Shown: positions 37,351 through 50,081 of the stretch, in pieces
How the letters are laid out: each line of letters opens with the position of its first letter
Position numbering within the stretch: the stretch's first letter is position 1
Assembly: GCA_029783825.1 (NCBI GenBank)
Contig: JAREIK010008056.1
Span: forward strand, 124,001-188,000
Direction: 5' to 3'
DNA from: Sapria himalayana
Lineage: Eukaryota > Streptophyta > Magnoliopsida > Malpighiales > Rafflesiaceae
DNA length: 64,000 nt
Translations under genes and position numbers: made by a program
Notes under the pieces: model-generated
Seen by the model: only the letters and a program-made list of their open reading frames with translations
The model's database searches: none
What the model was told of the DNA's origin: nothing

Positions 37351-37959
37351 ACAAAAGCCTTACACAAATTTTACAATTTCAATTCCAATATTTTTTGTTT
37401 GTGATATTATAAAATGCTCATAATTAATTTGCAAATTTTCTAGATTAAATTAACATTAAAAAAAATCAAAAAATACAAATTTCATTTGCATCATTGTATA
37501 GCTTAATAATAATCTAAAATACCTTAAAACATATTTTATTCTTTCACTAGTGTTATACTTGTTTTTAAATCTAAATAAAAATTCTATAATTATAGGAATA
37601 AAAATATCCGTTGAGTGCATAAATATAATAAATATTTATTTAAGATACATCACACAAAATTAATTATCATTTTATATTTTTTATCAATTCATTCATCTGA
37701 GACAATTAAATATTTATTTCTCACGCAATCAAATAATTTTACGTCAAATTATTAAAAAATACTATTTTTTTAGAATAATATTTATTACCTCATGAAAACT
37801 TAGATAAATAATCAAATTAAAATAAAAAAATAATAATATATTCATCTATTAATTAATATATATGATGTTTTACTAAATTTTCAACCATTATTAAATATAA
37901 TTGAATTTGATCTATGTTAAAGAAACCCATTTAGATTTGAAGTAAAAAATAATAACTAC

Positions 37960-38007
<48 letters not shown>

Positions 38008-41000
38008 GTTCTTCATTAATTACTAATTTCACTAGATATGCATGTAACACTCATCTTATTATAATTTTCAATTGCATATTCATTTTTCTAAGACTCAATG
38101 AAATTTCATGTATAATATCCATTTCATAGAGTATTTTTTTTTTATTTTTTTAAAAAACTACGTATACAAACATTTATTCTTTTACATTTTAAATGTCATG
38201 ACATTTTTAAATTATAACAAAAAATATTTATCATTATATTTCTATATTAGTAGTTTTATTACAAAAAATACACAAAATCTAATCATCATTGATTAAGGAT
38301 ACAAATATATTATTATGTATGATCCTTCCTTTTATTTAATTTATATTTTACTTGACTTACATCCTCAATTTCTTTATAAAAAATGCTAGTTCACTATCTT
38401 TAAATCTACTAGTACACAAGCTTTTTTATGTTATGAATTTTGATAGTCCTCACTCATATTTTTTTTTGACACAATCAATAAGACATCAATAAAATTTCTT
38501 GAATAGATGTATAAGATGGAATGAGACAACAAACCACGGAACAATCCAAGTATTAGGCAGAAGTGATCTCTAACTAGACACGACTAAAACCCTAGCTAGC
38601 CAAGGTGAAGTCCAGGCAAGCTGTCACAGGCTAACTGCTAGCCTTGACTTGGACCATTCCTACCTAATCAACCCATGATCTATTTTTAAAACGGATATGT
38701 TAGTTTCATAGGCCAACTCAAGTCAGAATTTTTGTCCAATACAAAGCATGACCCACACCAAATTCAACATGCACAAGCAAGTTTTGAGAGTCATGTCATG
38801 TCGATAGCCACACCCATTTGTGGCACACATGCTAGATCACACGGCCCCACATGAACCCAAGTCATCCCATTGTTGGACATGCATGGGTCTGATCATGTTG
38901 GACATGCATGGGTCAATAATAGTTTCAAAAAAAAGCACATTGACATGCTTGAAAGTGTCTTTCATAGGCATGCATTGAGACATGATTTCCAAAACTAAAT
39001 CTATAGAATATTATCAAGTATCTCGTCCGCCAGCTCCTAGGAGAAACATACTAATCACTGGAAGACATTTTTAAAGTAGCGAGTATTAATTCCTAATGAG
39101 CAAATGGCTTCCATTCACAATCACAATAACATCTGACTTATTTTTGAAGTTGACAATAAAATATACCTTGTTTTTAAACATGACAATTGATTAATACACT
39201 GGATATCATAAAAATTTTAAAATTACATGTGTTAAACATGATTAGACGAGAATACTCCTCGTATTATTGATAATCTAAAAAATCTTTATGATTCATATAT
39301 TTGTTGAAAACTATGTCTTGGTGACTTGACAAATATCTTCATCCAAAGACAATATATCTCTGGTTAGAGACTCAAAAGACATTGAATTTCCAACTTTTAA
39401 GAGTAATACTATCAAAATATTAAACTCTGAGGTAGAATCGTTAGCTAGATCATAATGGACCAACAGGGCCCAAATTTTTTAAGCTTGGTCAACACATTGC
39501 TCCCCGTCAACCACAACCCATTACCAAAAAAATGTAGGCAATTAAAGCTCGATGGACTGACTAAGCCATTCAGATTAGATTCATGTCAGCTAAAACCAAC
39601 ATGACCAAGCAAGGGATAATCTAGTACATGGCCCAGCCTATAGCTAACCCAGACTAGCCTGGATATGCTGTCATGGGCAACAAATTGCAACTGGCCCTAG
39701 CCCTTTCACCAGACAATAAGCAAGATCAGAGGGCAACCTCAGCTACCTACCACAAATAATGTAGGCAGCATGCTTGCTCGAACATATCATTACAAGACAA
39801 TATTAAAAAAAAAGACACAACTAAAAATATAAATTTGAAAAAAGAAAAATCTAAAGAAATGTATGCTAAACTATGGTTAGTCCATCTAGTTAGGATCATT
39901 ATATTTGTATATTTTAACATCCAATTATAGCTTTTTTATTTTATCATTAAAATTCAATCATAAATATTATCAATCTTTTAAACATGAAAATTTTAATAAT
40001 ATTTGATAATAATGTTATTCTTCTATCCATTGTTATCAAAATCGTATGATTCATGATTAAAAGAGTAAATAATCTACCTCTTTAAAAGAATAAAAAGCAT
40101 GCATTAATTAAAAACTAAATCACTGAATCACGAATCAATTTAATATTGATTATCAAGATTTAATTAACATGAAAAAAAAATAACTCAAACCTTTAATATT
40201 TTGAATATAACGTAAAAAAATAATAAAATACCAAAAAAAATCATAAAAATAAAAACTAAAATACCAAAAAAAAATTACCGATGATAAGAACTATAAATAA
40301 TTAACGTAAAAAAAATCACAAAAAAATTAATTTACAATTTGATTCGATTCACGATTTCCTAATCAATCATTCCATTTTTTAATTCAAATCTCGATTTAAC
40401 AACTATGCTTTTATCTCAATTCATATTCATATCATAACAAAAATAAATTATGATATTAGGCTAGATACTATAAAGGACAATAAATCAATCAGTCATAAGA
40501 AGAATGTCAAGCTCAACATATTAATTTTTCATAGCACTTTTAAATAAAATATAATAATACATAATATTTAAGATTTTCAATAATTTACTTATTTTAATGA
40601 ACATCCTCATCATTTGCTTTCAAATAACTGAATCAAAAAATTATCTCTAAATATGATATTAATCTCCATACTTGAAAGTTCACAATAATTATTTTATACT
40701 TATTTTTATAATATTTAAATAAATTATCTAAATATTCATAAATTGTACTCAGATTTTTATAATTAATTAATGTAGATGAATATGTATTTAATAATATTTT
40801 TTATATCTTTCATCTTTACATTAGTATTCATACAAGATGCCAAGTAATAAAGATATTAAATAAAAAATTAATATTTTAAATATTTACTTTCAATCTTAAT
40901 AGTTATGACAAAATTAAGTGTTCACTATATTTATCAAAAAGAATTAATATTGCATATATACTTAAATATAATATATTTAGTAAGAGTATATATAAGTAAG

Positions 41001-42004
41001 TACAGGTTTATCGTATCATAAAAAATTATAAAAATAAAATTTTTATATCCCAATCTAAATTATTAATTATTATTTTATTAATTTTATTATTAATGTATTC
41101 ATATATCACAAATTAGTAACCAATACTTGAATCCAACAAAAAATATATATAATTTAAATAATACCTAACATCCACTTAGAATTTTTAGGACACCTTACTT
41201 ACATATAATATAAAATTCTCATAATCTTCTAAATATTTTAATATATTTTCATAAATTTTATATATATTATAATAAGGAGAAAACTAGTTAAGTCAATCTT
41301 CATTATTAAATTGATTATATGACACATATATAATATGAAAAATCTCATCTAAAAAATAATTTTTTATGATTCTTACGAACATGCTTATAATAACACCATT
41401 ATTTGATATATTATTAATATGATACTATATATTTTATTTTATATTTCATATTTCCTAAAGACATCCAACAGACAATTTTATTACAACATGATAAAAATAA
41501 AAAATCTCATGAAATCCTATATCTTTTGGAATAATTATATAAAGGGATAATTATGACATGGCATTCTTACCTAATAAACTATTCCTTTAATTATTTAATT
41601 TATTATGTGTCAGATATATAAAATAATAAATATTTTATCTATGAAATCATATATAATAATTCTTACAAACATATTTATACCAATACTATTATTTGATACA
41701 TTATTTAATATTATGTTAAATATTTTATTTTGAATCTTTTATTTTCTAAAAACACTCATCAAACACTCAAATATGGAAAAGCATCATAAAAATAAAAAAT
41801 CTCATAAAATGCTAATATTTTTTGGGATAATAATGAAAAGAAGTCCTAAAACAAAAATAATTATTTTTCAAACCCCTTATTATTTTAATTTAATATTTAG
41901 GGACTCATTAAAAATATTTATGATTTAGGTCTATTTTTGAGCTACCAAATTCCCAAACACATAATTAAATTATCCCTTGCATTATTAAAAAAATTCAATA
42001 AAAT
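37351..42004. other. AT-rich non-coding DNA, no gene recognised
   Basis: About 4.6 kb without a readable protein in either strand. A perfect (ATT)n run is at 37962-38007. The part from about 38480 to 39830 is less AT-rich and includes a doubled phrase around CATGTTGGACATGCATGGGTC near 38870-38915. It may be an untranslated part of a retroelement, but no LTR, primer site or protein was found. From 39830 to 42000 the DNA is very AT-rich with frequent TAATATATT-like words. Confidence 0.5.
37962..38007 (+). repeat. (ATT)n microsatellite
   Basis: About 15 uninterrupted TTA units. Confidence 0.97.
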
Positions 42005-42908
42005 GTAATGCATGAATTTATGCATAAACTCGTTTTTATGCATAAAGCAATTTATGGATAAGCTCAATTGTGCTTTTATGCATAAACATGCAAACAAAAG
42101 TAGTTTATGCATGATGAGCTTATGCATTTATGCATAAGCCAAGTTTATGCAAAGTTAAGTACTCATAAAAACTCATATATACCTAAACTAGTTTTTGCAT
42201 TTCTGCATAATGAGCTGTTAAGCATAAAACATGTTATTGACATAAACCCTTTTATGCATTTATGCATAACAAGTTAATGTGCATAACAAGTTTATGCATA
42301 TATTTGCATAAAAATGAGTTTATGCATGGCACCATATGCATTTATGCGTTAGCTCATTTATATTCATGTTTTGCATAAACACAAACTCATTTATGCATAA
42401 ACTCAATTATCCATAAAATCAAGTTTATACATACTTTGGATTGCACAACTCATTTATCCATAAAATCAAGTTTATGCATAGTTTGGCATGCATAAAAACT
42501 CATTTTTGAGTAAACAAGTTTTTGCATTATAAATTTTTATGCATAAAAACTCATGCACATAAAAATTCATTTACAACCATGGCTTATTTGGGCATCATTT
42601 ATGTGTTTATGTGCATACCAAATTTTTATGTGCATACCAAATTTTTATGTGCATAATGAATTTATGTGCATAATGAATTTTTATGCATATCAAACTATGC
42701 ATAAGCAAGTTTTTTTTTGCATACTGAAATATGCATAAATTGAGTTTTATGCAAAAAGCTTGTTATGCAAAAAAACAAGTTTTTGCATAACTTGGAATGC
42801 AGAACAAGTTCATGCATAGTTGGTATGAATAAAAAGATGTTTATGCATAGATGGTATGCATAAAAACATATTTATGCATAGCTGGTATGCATAAAAACAT
42901 GCTTATGC
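42005..42908. repeat. Dense TTATGCATAA palindrome field
   Basis: Over 900 bp the words TTTATGCATAAA, TGCATAAA and TTTATGCA recur every 10-40 bp, linked by AACTCATTT, AACAAGTTT and similar short spacers. Spacing is irregular, so this is not a simple tandem repeat. It ends exactly where the GC-richer mitochondrial-like block starts, after ACATGCTTATGCC. Short Met/His/Lys/Leu frames here are repeat artefacts. Confidence 0.9.
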
Positions 42909-44269
42909 CTCGGGCCTTTTGCTCTTCTAACGTAAAAGGTGGCCGGCCATTCGTCAAGGCCCAGGAATCTGCTGGACATCTCAGCGGCGGGATTGGATAC
43001 CAGTATCCGATCGAAGTTCCATTTGAGTGCCCCCCTAACATAAAGGAGAGCTGTTTCTGGGTGGGTCGCTTAGCACAAGACATTGCTTAGGACCAACGGG
43101 TCACACGACATGTGCAAGATCGACTTTGCACGCTCCATCCTTCGGCCCTTCGCCTATCGGCTTGGAATAAAAACCTTGATCCGTCTTCGGCTTCGATTCG
43201 TTATGCTCAGTAGCTCCAACAAGCCCTAAAGTCTCTTGCCGCCTAAAACTCTGCCAAGTAAGCGCTGCTTTACGTTTGATCCTATGTGCCCAGAGAATGC
43301 TATGTGTTCTCCACTTTCGGACCTTGCAAAGAGAGAACGTGTTTTTTCCTCCGCGGAGCAAAGAAAGCGGGCTTTGCCCCAGCTACCGCTATCCTTGGGA
43401 AACCAAAAGAGCTACCGCCCTTGGCCTTTGGAGAGGAGAAAAAAATGTCCTTCGCGCATGTTTTTTTGCTTCCTTCGCCCTTACTAGTAAAGGGGCTCTT
43501 CGAGTAGTAGGGTGGTTGGTGGCATATCAATGATTGCCTTGGCCTTGCAGTTCTTCTTGTTGTAATGCACTAGTTAGAGGGAGTCGTAGTTCGGGTTTTC
43601 CTGATGTGAACCTATCAAAAAGGGGCAACATGATTCGTTCCTTTAGCACGATTTGTATTCTCCTCTATTTATTTATATGAATAGGGTCCAAGGGTTTTTG
43701 TTCAACAACCAAGGGATGTTAACTGAGAAAATAGACTGGGAATACTATATTTGGGGTGTTCGTCTTACCAGACCGCTATTCTTGACTAAAGATAGGGGGA
43801 ATAGAAGAAGGTACGACCTAATTCGAATTACTTACGATCTTTCTTTCTTTGTTGTTCTAAGTAATTAAAAAAGGAATGTCTCTTTTGGCTGCTCCCACGA
43901 CAAGTTATTTTCGGTATTTACATAATGAAACTGAGAGTAGTGGCACTATTCGGTCCGTTAAACCAACTCCAACCAAGAGTTGGCCCTTAACCAAAGACGA
44001 GATTGTATTGCACTACTTCAACATTCAATCGCACAGTGCTGCCCATTAAAGGTAGCGGACAGCGACGGTGACGAATTAAGTTAGAACATATGAACATCAG
44101 ACCATCTTTGTTAAACTGACTTAACTGGTCTTTCCGATCAGGACATAGACAAACCGCAGGTGGATCTAATAGTTCTTCCAAAGGGTGTCTAAAAAGTCAC
44201 AACAGGCTTCCTCATACCACCGGACATATCATACGAGAGATTCCACCCAATATCTGAGCATGACTCTCT

Positions 44270-44600
44270 CCACGTAGAAGTCCCCTTCTTCAGTGAGCTT
44301 ACGCTCCAAATCATCCCGCACAGACAACACTTGTCATCTGGACAACACGACTCCAAAAGAAATTACCACACCTTCCAAGCTGATCGTAGACCAATCTAAG
44401 GAGGACTAGAGAGCTTCTTGCTTTCGAGTCGGAGTTTGCTTGTTTTAGTCCATACAACGCCTTCCTGAGTCGACTAACTAGATGTGAAAAAACTGATCAC
44501 CCTGGTGAAGGTGGCATGTAAACCTCCCCTATCGTTACCAGCAGTTTTCCATTCAGAAAAGCATTCCCCACATCTCACTGTAACGAAGGCTACTATAGAA
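44270..44600 (-). mobile_element. Copia reverse transcriptase fragment inside the mitochondrial-like block
   Basis: On the minus strand pieces read NAFLNGKLLVTIGEVYMPPS and SRLRKALYGLKQAN, hallmarks of copia reverse transcriptase (the family has N-AFL-G, then a VYM-PPG box and the R-LYGLKQ box). The catalytic segment beyond is degraded. It probably belongs to the same insertion as the integrase-tail fragment at 45838-46146, same strand and correct order. Confidence 0.8.
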
Positions 44601-45837
44601 CTGTGACAACTGCAAGAAGAGCTCATAAAAAGTAACCTTTGCCTGTGCAAAAGGGCAAGCTTAGTCTTCTCAGAATCGATACCAATCTGAATTCCCAGTT
44701 TTCTGATCTAATCTAATAAGGAATGATCTTTCCGTCAGGAAGAGATTTGGAACCCCTCTCTAGACTAGAAGCCCACGGAGCGGTAATGAAAGACATTCTC
44801 TGCAAGACTAGAAATTACTCAAATATGGCCTACTGCCCCATCCCAATAAAACGTGTTTATCAACCACCCCTGTCGACTTCGAACAAGCCAACACTGGCTC
44901 CTGCCCTATAATCGAAATCAATTAGAAAGGGGAGTTGAAACTTCCGGTAGATCCTCCGCATGAATGGGCACATTCTCCTCAAATATGTAATAACCAAAGC
45001 TATCGTGGCTACTATGTTTGAGGCTATCGTGCTGACTATGATGCTCTGTGAGGCCAGTTCCCTACAGTAAGATGGAATAGAAAGGGGCTGTTGCAAGAAA
45101 CGAATACGAGCATGGAGTGAGCAAAGGTGCGATGTATTCCACCTATTCAATGGGAAATTAGGAAAGTGGTCTAGTAGGAGGGCAAGAAGAATTTCTTGTT
45201 GTTGCTTACTCTTCTCTACCGGTAACTTCTCTATATCCCCTCAGGCTTTTTCCTAAGAAGTGCAGCTATCTCCGCCTCACAGCACATCATCAGGGAAGTT
45301 TTCCACACAACATTTTCGGTGAACTTCTAGGCACTCTCGATCAAAAGAAAAATGATATGGTTCAACCCTAGCACACTAATTATAGGCTCTCGATCTTTAT
45401 CTACAGAGTGCTTTGGACTCTCCCTTTGCCTCTTTTGAATGCATGGGATGGAAAAGCAAATAATGCTTGTACCGTACAGCTATCCAAACAAAGATGAATT
45501 ACCTACCGACCATGTTCTCTGTCTTAGGCTATATTACGACGTTATCGATAGAGGAACTTGATATGCGAGATGCAATGCCACTGGTTGCAAAAGGAAGGGC
45601 CTGCTTATAGAGCAGGGCCGGGGAGAACTATTCAGGCGCAGAGATGGAAATGGCTCTGCTGTGATAGAGGATGAAGGAGAATCTGTAGGCAGCTGGTGAA
45701 GATGATAAAGATGCAGGCTGCTCTTGATTATTAGAAGAGCGAGGCTAGTTTCCAGCTGCTCAATATAGGGCTGCGACCCTGATTCCCTTGGAATTCTGAC
45801 TCCCTTTATGCACGGAAGGCGTAGGAAAAACTACTAG

Positions 45838-46146
45838 TTAAGAAGATCCAGAAGATGTTGATCCAATAGGCGCGCCTACTAAAAGAAAAGAAGGGGGAGT
45901 AGAAGAACTCGTGCTCATGGAAGGTAACATGCCGGGACGGCGTGCCTTAAAGAAAGAATGGGAAGAAGGATCAAAACATCGAAAGCCTTTCTGAGCCAAG
46001 GCATGCCCCTTTAAAAAACACGTGTTTGCACAAGGTGAAGCTTTGGAATACATATCGTCGAGCCGCCGACAACTCCCAGGGTTCACTAAAACAGGGGTAC
46101 TCCGCGAAAGACTATTGAGTGACCTGTCGAACTGGTCCGACACCAA
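45838..46146 (-). mobile_element. Copia integrase tail / linker fragment
   Basis: The 102-aa minus-strand frame contains CFLKGHALAQKGFRCFDPSS, followed by HSFFKARR, matching the copia segment downstream of the integrase core (pattern C-FLGY---KGYRCYDP----FY-SR). A Ser/Thr/Pro-rich linker follows, as is usual. It ends in a stop at the position where the frame is lost. The reverse-transcriptase fragment lies about 1.3 kb further along the same strand. Confidence 0.78.
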
Positions 46147-47414
46147 GTGGGCCGCACCTCTGAGAACTCAATATGAAAGAGAAAGGTGTTCCTTTAATTT
46201 AACCCCGAAAGTCGTTCTGTAGATAGGCTTCTCACCGGTCGCAGAAAGTATTTTAAGAAAAAGGCTTCCCAAGATGCCTAAAGTCAACCATCTGATGGTC
46301 TGAGAAGTGTTGGTTCCATAAAGTCTTTCTACTCCAGGACATACGACACCTTTCCCAGCTCTAGGTTGTTCTAAACCACGAGCTGCTACCAAGTATTCTA
46401 TACCAGATGCACCACTGAGGAGATACACTTCACATAATGGTGAAGGAGAAGGTCACTCCAGTATTGGTAACCCCTCAACATGCAACCAAGTCATATACCT
46501 TCAATAAAAGGCCACATCGAACCGACATAGAATTAGTCCGATCAACCTTCCATTTCTGATTGTTGACTGGAGCCTGAAATAACTCCTCAATCGTTACCCT
46601 TGGGTAAATCGCGGTACAGTAGTACCAACGACAGTATCGTCACAAGTCTCGAACCCTTGTGTAAATCGCGGTCCACTCAATGAATTCCTTCATTGATCGT
46701 CGGGTATCAATGTCAGCCCCCGAGCTTTCATCTCTCGCCTCAAGAGGTCAATAATGACACCTCTAAGAGTTGGGTTAAGAAGAGACCCCCGTCCAAGCCA
46801 TAGCTCAAACGGGGGCCTTTGCTTAGTGTACATAGCCAGTTTCGAAGTGACGGTAGCGCTTATGGTCAAAAGTCATTAATTGGCGAAAGCTGGGACCACC
46901 GCGCTAAGGTTGTTAACCTGTTGCAAGGGTCAGTCATTTGGACACTCATCAGTCCGGAATGAATTTGTTAGATGGAGGATGGATATCGGACTTTAGTCCT
47001 GACTCAATCCCCTGACTCTAAACTTTTTAGCGAACTCATCTATCGTGTTGCATTTCCTCTAGCGGCAACCCCCTCGATCCATCGTACTGGAGTGATCCGA
47101 TACATTGATATAGGTGGTGCAACTGCACCTCCAACAATGACAACTGATCCGGATGGCTGATGAGAGCGGTCTAACCATTAGGGGCGTGTGGGCGGAGTTC
47201 CGTGTTCCAGAAATAGTGCTGTTAGTTACAGTGGATCTGGGTCTCAGGCTATGTGCCTAACAGCGTCTTTGACTATGGTCAACATTGGATGAAAAAAAAC
47301 ACGCACATTCCAACAAGTGGGATGGATAATCAAAAAGGATAAAGTCTTGGGCAGGTCCATCTCTAATACTTGCGAATCAAAATCAGGCTTTTCTAAAGGA
47401 GTTAACAGGAGGGG

Positions 47415-47560
47415 TCCGGTGCACGCTTAGTGGCAAAGAGGTTCACTCTGAAATATGGGTAGGATTCTGAGGAGACGTTCAGCCCAGTTGCTAAGATGAC
47501 CATGGTTCATTTCCTTGTTGATATTGCTGCAGCAAGGCCAATGCCTTGTAGTTGACCAGC
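47415..47560 (+). mobile_element. Copia reverse transcriptase N-terminal fragment, opposite strand
   Basis: Plus-strand reading around 47430-47540 gives LVAKRFT-type residues, then KYG, a stop, and DSEETFSPVAKMTMVHFLVD, the start of the copia reverse transcriptase domain. It runs on the opposite strand from the other two fragments, so it is either a second insertion or a rearranged piece. Confidence 0.8.
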
Positions 47561-50010
47561 GCGAGCACACCATAAGCGCACTACCGTGAGCGAAAGTCTT
47601 CGCTCCTAACTACCATGCAATCAATACCTCGTCACTCCCATGTATACTATTGAAGGAGGGAGAAGCAAGGGTGGTTTAGGAGACAGATCAAAAGTTCTTT
47701 TTATTGAATAAAAGGAAGAATTGTAAGTACCTCATCCGTACATGAATCTACATCCGTCGTTGAAGCGGACACTTAAGTAGAAGAGGCCTTTGGTCCTATG
47801 GGAAAAGAGAAAGATGCTACCACCGAGGATGTTTTTCTTTCGAATAGATTTGCATCAAGGTCTTTTTTTTCAAATAAATGTTGATGGCCCCTCTTCCTTC
47901 ATTCAGAGAGGGTGTGGGCGCTTAGAGTCAGCAATAAAGCTAGTGAAGAGCACAACAGGACAAGGTCGAGCTTAGAATAGATCATGTTCCCTGTGGCATT
48001 GAAGTGGACCTCTAGACAAGTATGCTTATGTCATTAAAGTCCAGAATGATGATAATCACAACAATAGCAATCGACCCTGGCCGATTTACTAACCCAAGGA
48101 GAGACAAGCATTGGAGGAATAGGCAAAATCCATACTTTTTGTATCTAAGAGATACGAAGAGATGGTTCGATATGATGCTGGCGAACGGGACAGTGACTCT
48201 GCCAAAAAATCCTTCTTAGATTCAGCCTGATTGATGAAACCAGGTCTCCATTAGTTTGACGACTTGTGGTGGCGACTTCAATTCACCGTTTGGTCTAACC
48301 GGCACGCCTTGAATCACTCACAGTAGTGACTGCTCTCGCTCATCTTACCAGCCCCTTCGCTACCCATGAGACGACTAAAAAGATCTTCGTTTTGAAGATA
48401 GCCTGTACGGACCGGTTATGGACTCGGTCGCTCTCCATTCCTCAGATACCTTCAGTGACTCTGTCTTTACCGCATAAGAAAGAAAGGCCTGAGATCTGTC
48501 TTCTGTTTGCATTTGCGACCCCCAATATTGGATTACTTATTCTTTGATCTAGGCAAAAATCTCTGATAAAAAAGAAGGCTACTTTTAAGATAGAGTATTG
48601 ATGGTCACATTGGCAAGTGGGGAAGAGATAAATTCGCATTTAGCAGCTAAGAGAAATAAAGATCTTCTTGTGCTGGCACCTTGGATGAAATCATTGTTCA
48701 TTATTTGTTCCAGTTTCTTTGCGGCTTAGCTTCTTAGCTTAGAGATTAGAGAAAAGGTTACTTCTAGTTCCTTTCGGGTAGAGCGAGTGGAAAGCCATAA
48801 AACCCTTATCAGTCGGAAGCCGAGTTAAATAGAAGATAGAGTTTCAATTCCAGTGAAAGCCCCCACTCCAGGAAAGTGAGGTTCAAGTGCTGAAGTCAAA
48901 GAGAAGTGTCTTCTTTTTGTGACCGCGGTTAGCCCGTACGGCAAGTAGAAAGGCAATGCACAAATTCCTTTCGAAAGGAAAAGAAGTCAGCTATACGATT
49001 ACCTTCTGTCATAGGAAGCCAGTACCAGTTCCGATAGTGGTTATGGTCAGACTGCTTTTCAAAGAGAAAAAACTCCTTGCATCCTTCTTTTTTGGTTAAG
49101 TTGGCTTAGAGAAATACAGAGACACAAGGTACGTAGTCTGGTGCCAAAGTGCACTTAGGAAAAAATGGAAGCTTGACTTAGAGAAGAAAGACGGATTTCT
49201 AGGACTGATAGTTTAGTTCAATCATATCATAGATCAAACTTTTTCAAGCCTTTGAAGTCAAGCTTGTTGTAAGGCTAAAGCCCCTCTTTATTTAGGTGTT
49301 GAGGTGCACACCCACTTAGGAAGAAAAGGCCTTTTGGGCTTAGAGAACTCCAAAATTGGATTTGTTTGTACCATTCTGGGGGGCTCCTTTGTAGAATTCA
49401 GGCCTAGTCATTAACGGAGAAGCTATGGGAACAATGGAATCCGTGACTGCATCTGATTCTATTTAAAATGAATCCTAATGATTCATTGGGTGAGCCTTAT
49501 CTCAATAGGCTCTGTTGCTGGGTATACTTGTTGGAGTCATAAATAGGGGTGAAATGAGTGCAAAAGGCGGCCCATGGTCTTGTTTTGACTTCAGTATCTG
49601 CCCAGCCCGGGAGGTCTAGATGAAACCACTCTTCCGGTCGAGTATAAAGCAGCCTTATAAAATCCCCATCAGATGAGCACCTAGTGATGACCGACTATCC
49701 ACTGCACCGTGGGGTGTGTAATCGACATGAAATTATGTCTAATCGGCAGATGAAGGGAGCATTATGTCTTGTGCTAGTTGGGGAGCAATAGGTGGGAAGC
49801 AAGGGATGAGAGAGACCTTTGCCGGATAATAGATTCATGAGGCCTTATGAGTGAACTGCCTTACCGCTCTGTCGGGGAGACTTAGACTGACCTTTGGCAA
49901 CTTCCCATGAAGTAGTGCTTTCTTCTTTGCTAAAGAGAATGTCAAACCTGCAAACAAGCCAATGCCAAACTCTATCATGTCATCAAATAAATTACCGCTC
50001 CATGGGGCTC

Positions 50011-50081
50011 GCCCTTCTAGCTCAACCGCAGAGCGATCGGTGATTAACTGACTGGTCCTATGTTCAAATCTTACTTATCCT
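50011..50081 (+). pseudogene. Degenerate plastid-type tRNA-Asn (trnN) relic
   Basis: TAGCTCAACCGCAGAGCGAT aligns with the D-arm region of plastid-type trnN-GUU, GATTAACTGACTGGTCCTA with its anticodon 3' arm, and TGTTCAAATCTTACTT with its T arm. The anticodon GTT has become ATT, and stem positions (for example the acceptor ends) no longer pair. Plant mitochondria use a plastid-derived tRNA-Asn, so this supports a mitochondrial source for the block. Decay suggests it is not functional. Confidence 0.72.

Noticed and set aside
42005..42908. TTATGCATAA field as a CRISPR or a promoter operator array
   Set aside because: Spacing is irregular, spacers are themselves repetitive, and no gene starts next to it.
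43236..43533. Overlapping open frames as a real gene in the mitochondrial-like block
   Set aside because: Several frames on both strands are open over the same bases, none resembles a known mitochondrial protein, and GC-richer DNA makes such frames likely by chance.
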